Shown here in pieces: positions 63,796-64,000 of a stretch of DNA of 64,000 bases (within the stretch, counting starts at the first letter, position 1; every line of letters begins with the position of its first letter). A program made the position numbers and the translations under genes. Source of the DNA: Cellulosimicrobium cellulans (GTDB lineage Bacteria > Actinomycetota > Actinomycetes > Actinomycetales > Cellulomonadaceae). The notes beneath the pieces were generated by a model that did no database searches, was not told the origin of the DNA, and saw nothing but the letters and a program-made list of their open reading frames with translations. The stretch is taken from the NCBI RefSeq assembly GCF_006539945.1, contig NZ_BJNZ01000002.1, forward strand, positions 62,001-126,000. Direction: 5' to 3'.

Positions 63796-64000
63796 CTAGT
63801 CGAGCTGCCCGTGACGGTCGGTGTCGGCGAGCTTGCGGGTGTGGGCGATGACCAGAGCGCACGGTGCGTTGACGACGACCTTGTCCGGTACCGAGCCGAG
63901 CAGCCGCCCGACAGCACGGGGGTGGTGGCGTCCGCCGAGCACGAGCAGGTCGAAGGCGGTGACCTGGTCGAGCAGGACGGTCGCGGGGTCGCCGGGGCGG
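63796..64000 (-). CDS. Universal stress protein (partial, 5' end off the right edge)
   Basis: The last 67 codons are present. They encode ...LLDQVTAFDLLVLGGRHHP, then VGRLLGSVPDKVVVNAPCALVIAHT, the C-terminal half of a Usp domain with the ATP-binding G-x-G region. The stop is TAG at 63796-63798. It resembles the end of the neighbouring Usp, which suggests tandem duplication. Confidence 0.85.
   Translation of the reverse strand, partial: RPGDPATVLLDQVTAFDLLVLGGRHHPRAVGRLLGSVPDKVVVNAPCALVIAHTRKLADTDRHGQLD

Overview
The window is very GC-rich, gene-dense DNA from an actinobacterium. Three markers point there: a complete Pup-proteasome locus (arc, dop, pup, prcB, prcA, pafA), the mycothiol gene mshC, and frequent GTG starts with short or absent leaders. 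Gene content and the hisF / hisI-trpE / trpCBA-lgt-gltB order suggest a Micrococcales member related to Cellulosimicrobium, Isoptericola or Cellulomonas. The genus is an inference. No integrase, transposase, CRISPR array or rRNA was seen; there is one tRNA.

Layout. 1-18.8 kb (all minus strand): amino-acid biosynthesis read right to left. A lipoprotein FKBP and hisF come first, then a heterodimeric ABC exporter pair, hisI-trpE-Trp-associated membrane protein, three small membrane proteins, trpC-trpB-trpA-lgt, and the 5' part of gltB, which runs off the left edge. Many junctions overlap by 4 bp (ATGA/GTGA). 18.8-28.3 kb (minus): pafA, prcA, prcB, pup, dop, arc, trmI and a site-2 metalloprotease, i.e. 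the complete tagging, depupylating, unfolding and degrading machinery. 28.4-37.7 kb: mixed housekeeping genes (HAD phosphatase, PAC2 protein, mshC, CorA, uppP, aldo/keto reductase, DUF5703, fructosamine-kinase-like protein, M20 peptidase). Convergent pairs here end inside compact inverted repeats.

37.7-43.2 kb is the most unusual stretch. A multicopper oxidase, a small membrane protein and a NarL-type two-component system lie between phased arrays of a 21-bp repeat: eight units at 37741-37908, five inverted units at 38362-38466, and four units forming a palindrome at 43139-43222. The outer arrays touch the stop codons of the first and last genes. The oxidase, the membrane protein and the kinase share a promoter-like motif (a CGGACGC box 19-20 nt from a TAGNNT hexamer), which suggests one self-regulated unit. 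A 27-bp perfect inverted repeat lies in the same spacer.

43.2-50.6 kb: M3 peptidase, acetyltransferase, alanine dehydrogenase, amino-acid permease, a DUF1905 protein and an AI-2E family transporter. After tRNA-Leu(GAG) at 50.65 kb the content becomes accessory: a sulfide:quinone-oxidoreductase-like gene with DsrC/TusE and DsrE sulfur carriers, a truncated DUF1918 remnant, and an OmpR-type two-component system. Next comes a convergent flavin electron-transfer operon (ferric-reductase-like protein, FMN-binding protein, ApbE) preceded by tandem 11-bp repeats that look like a response-regulator site. The window ends with a P1B-type ATPase, universal stress proteins and a zinc alcohol dehydrogenase, a grouping that suggests redox, metal and low-oxygen stress.

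All coordinates and motifs were read by eye. Promoter, operator and terminator calls are inferences from sequence pattern.
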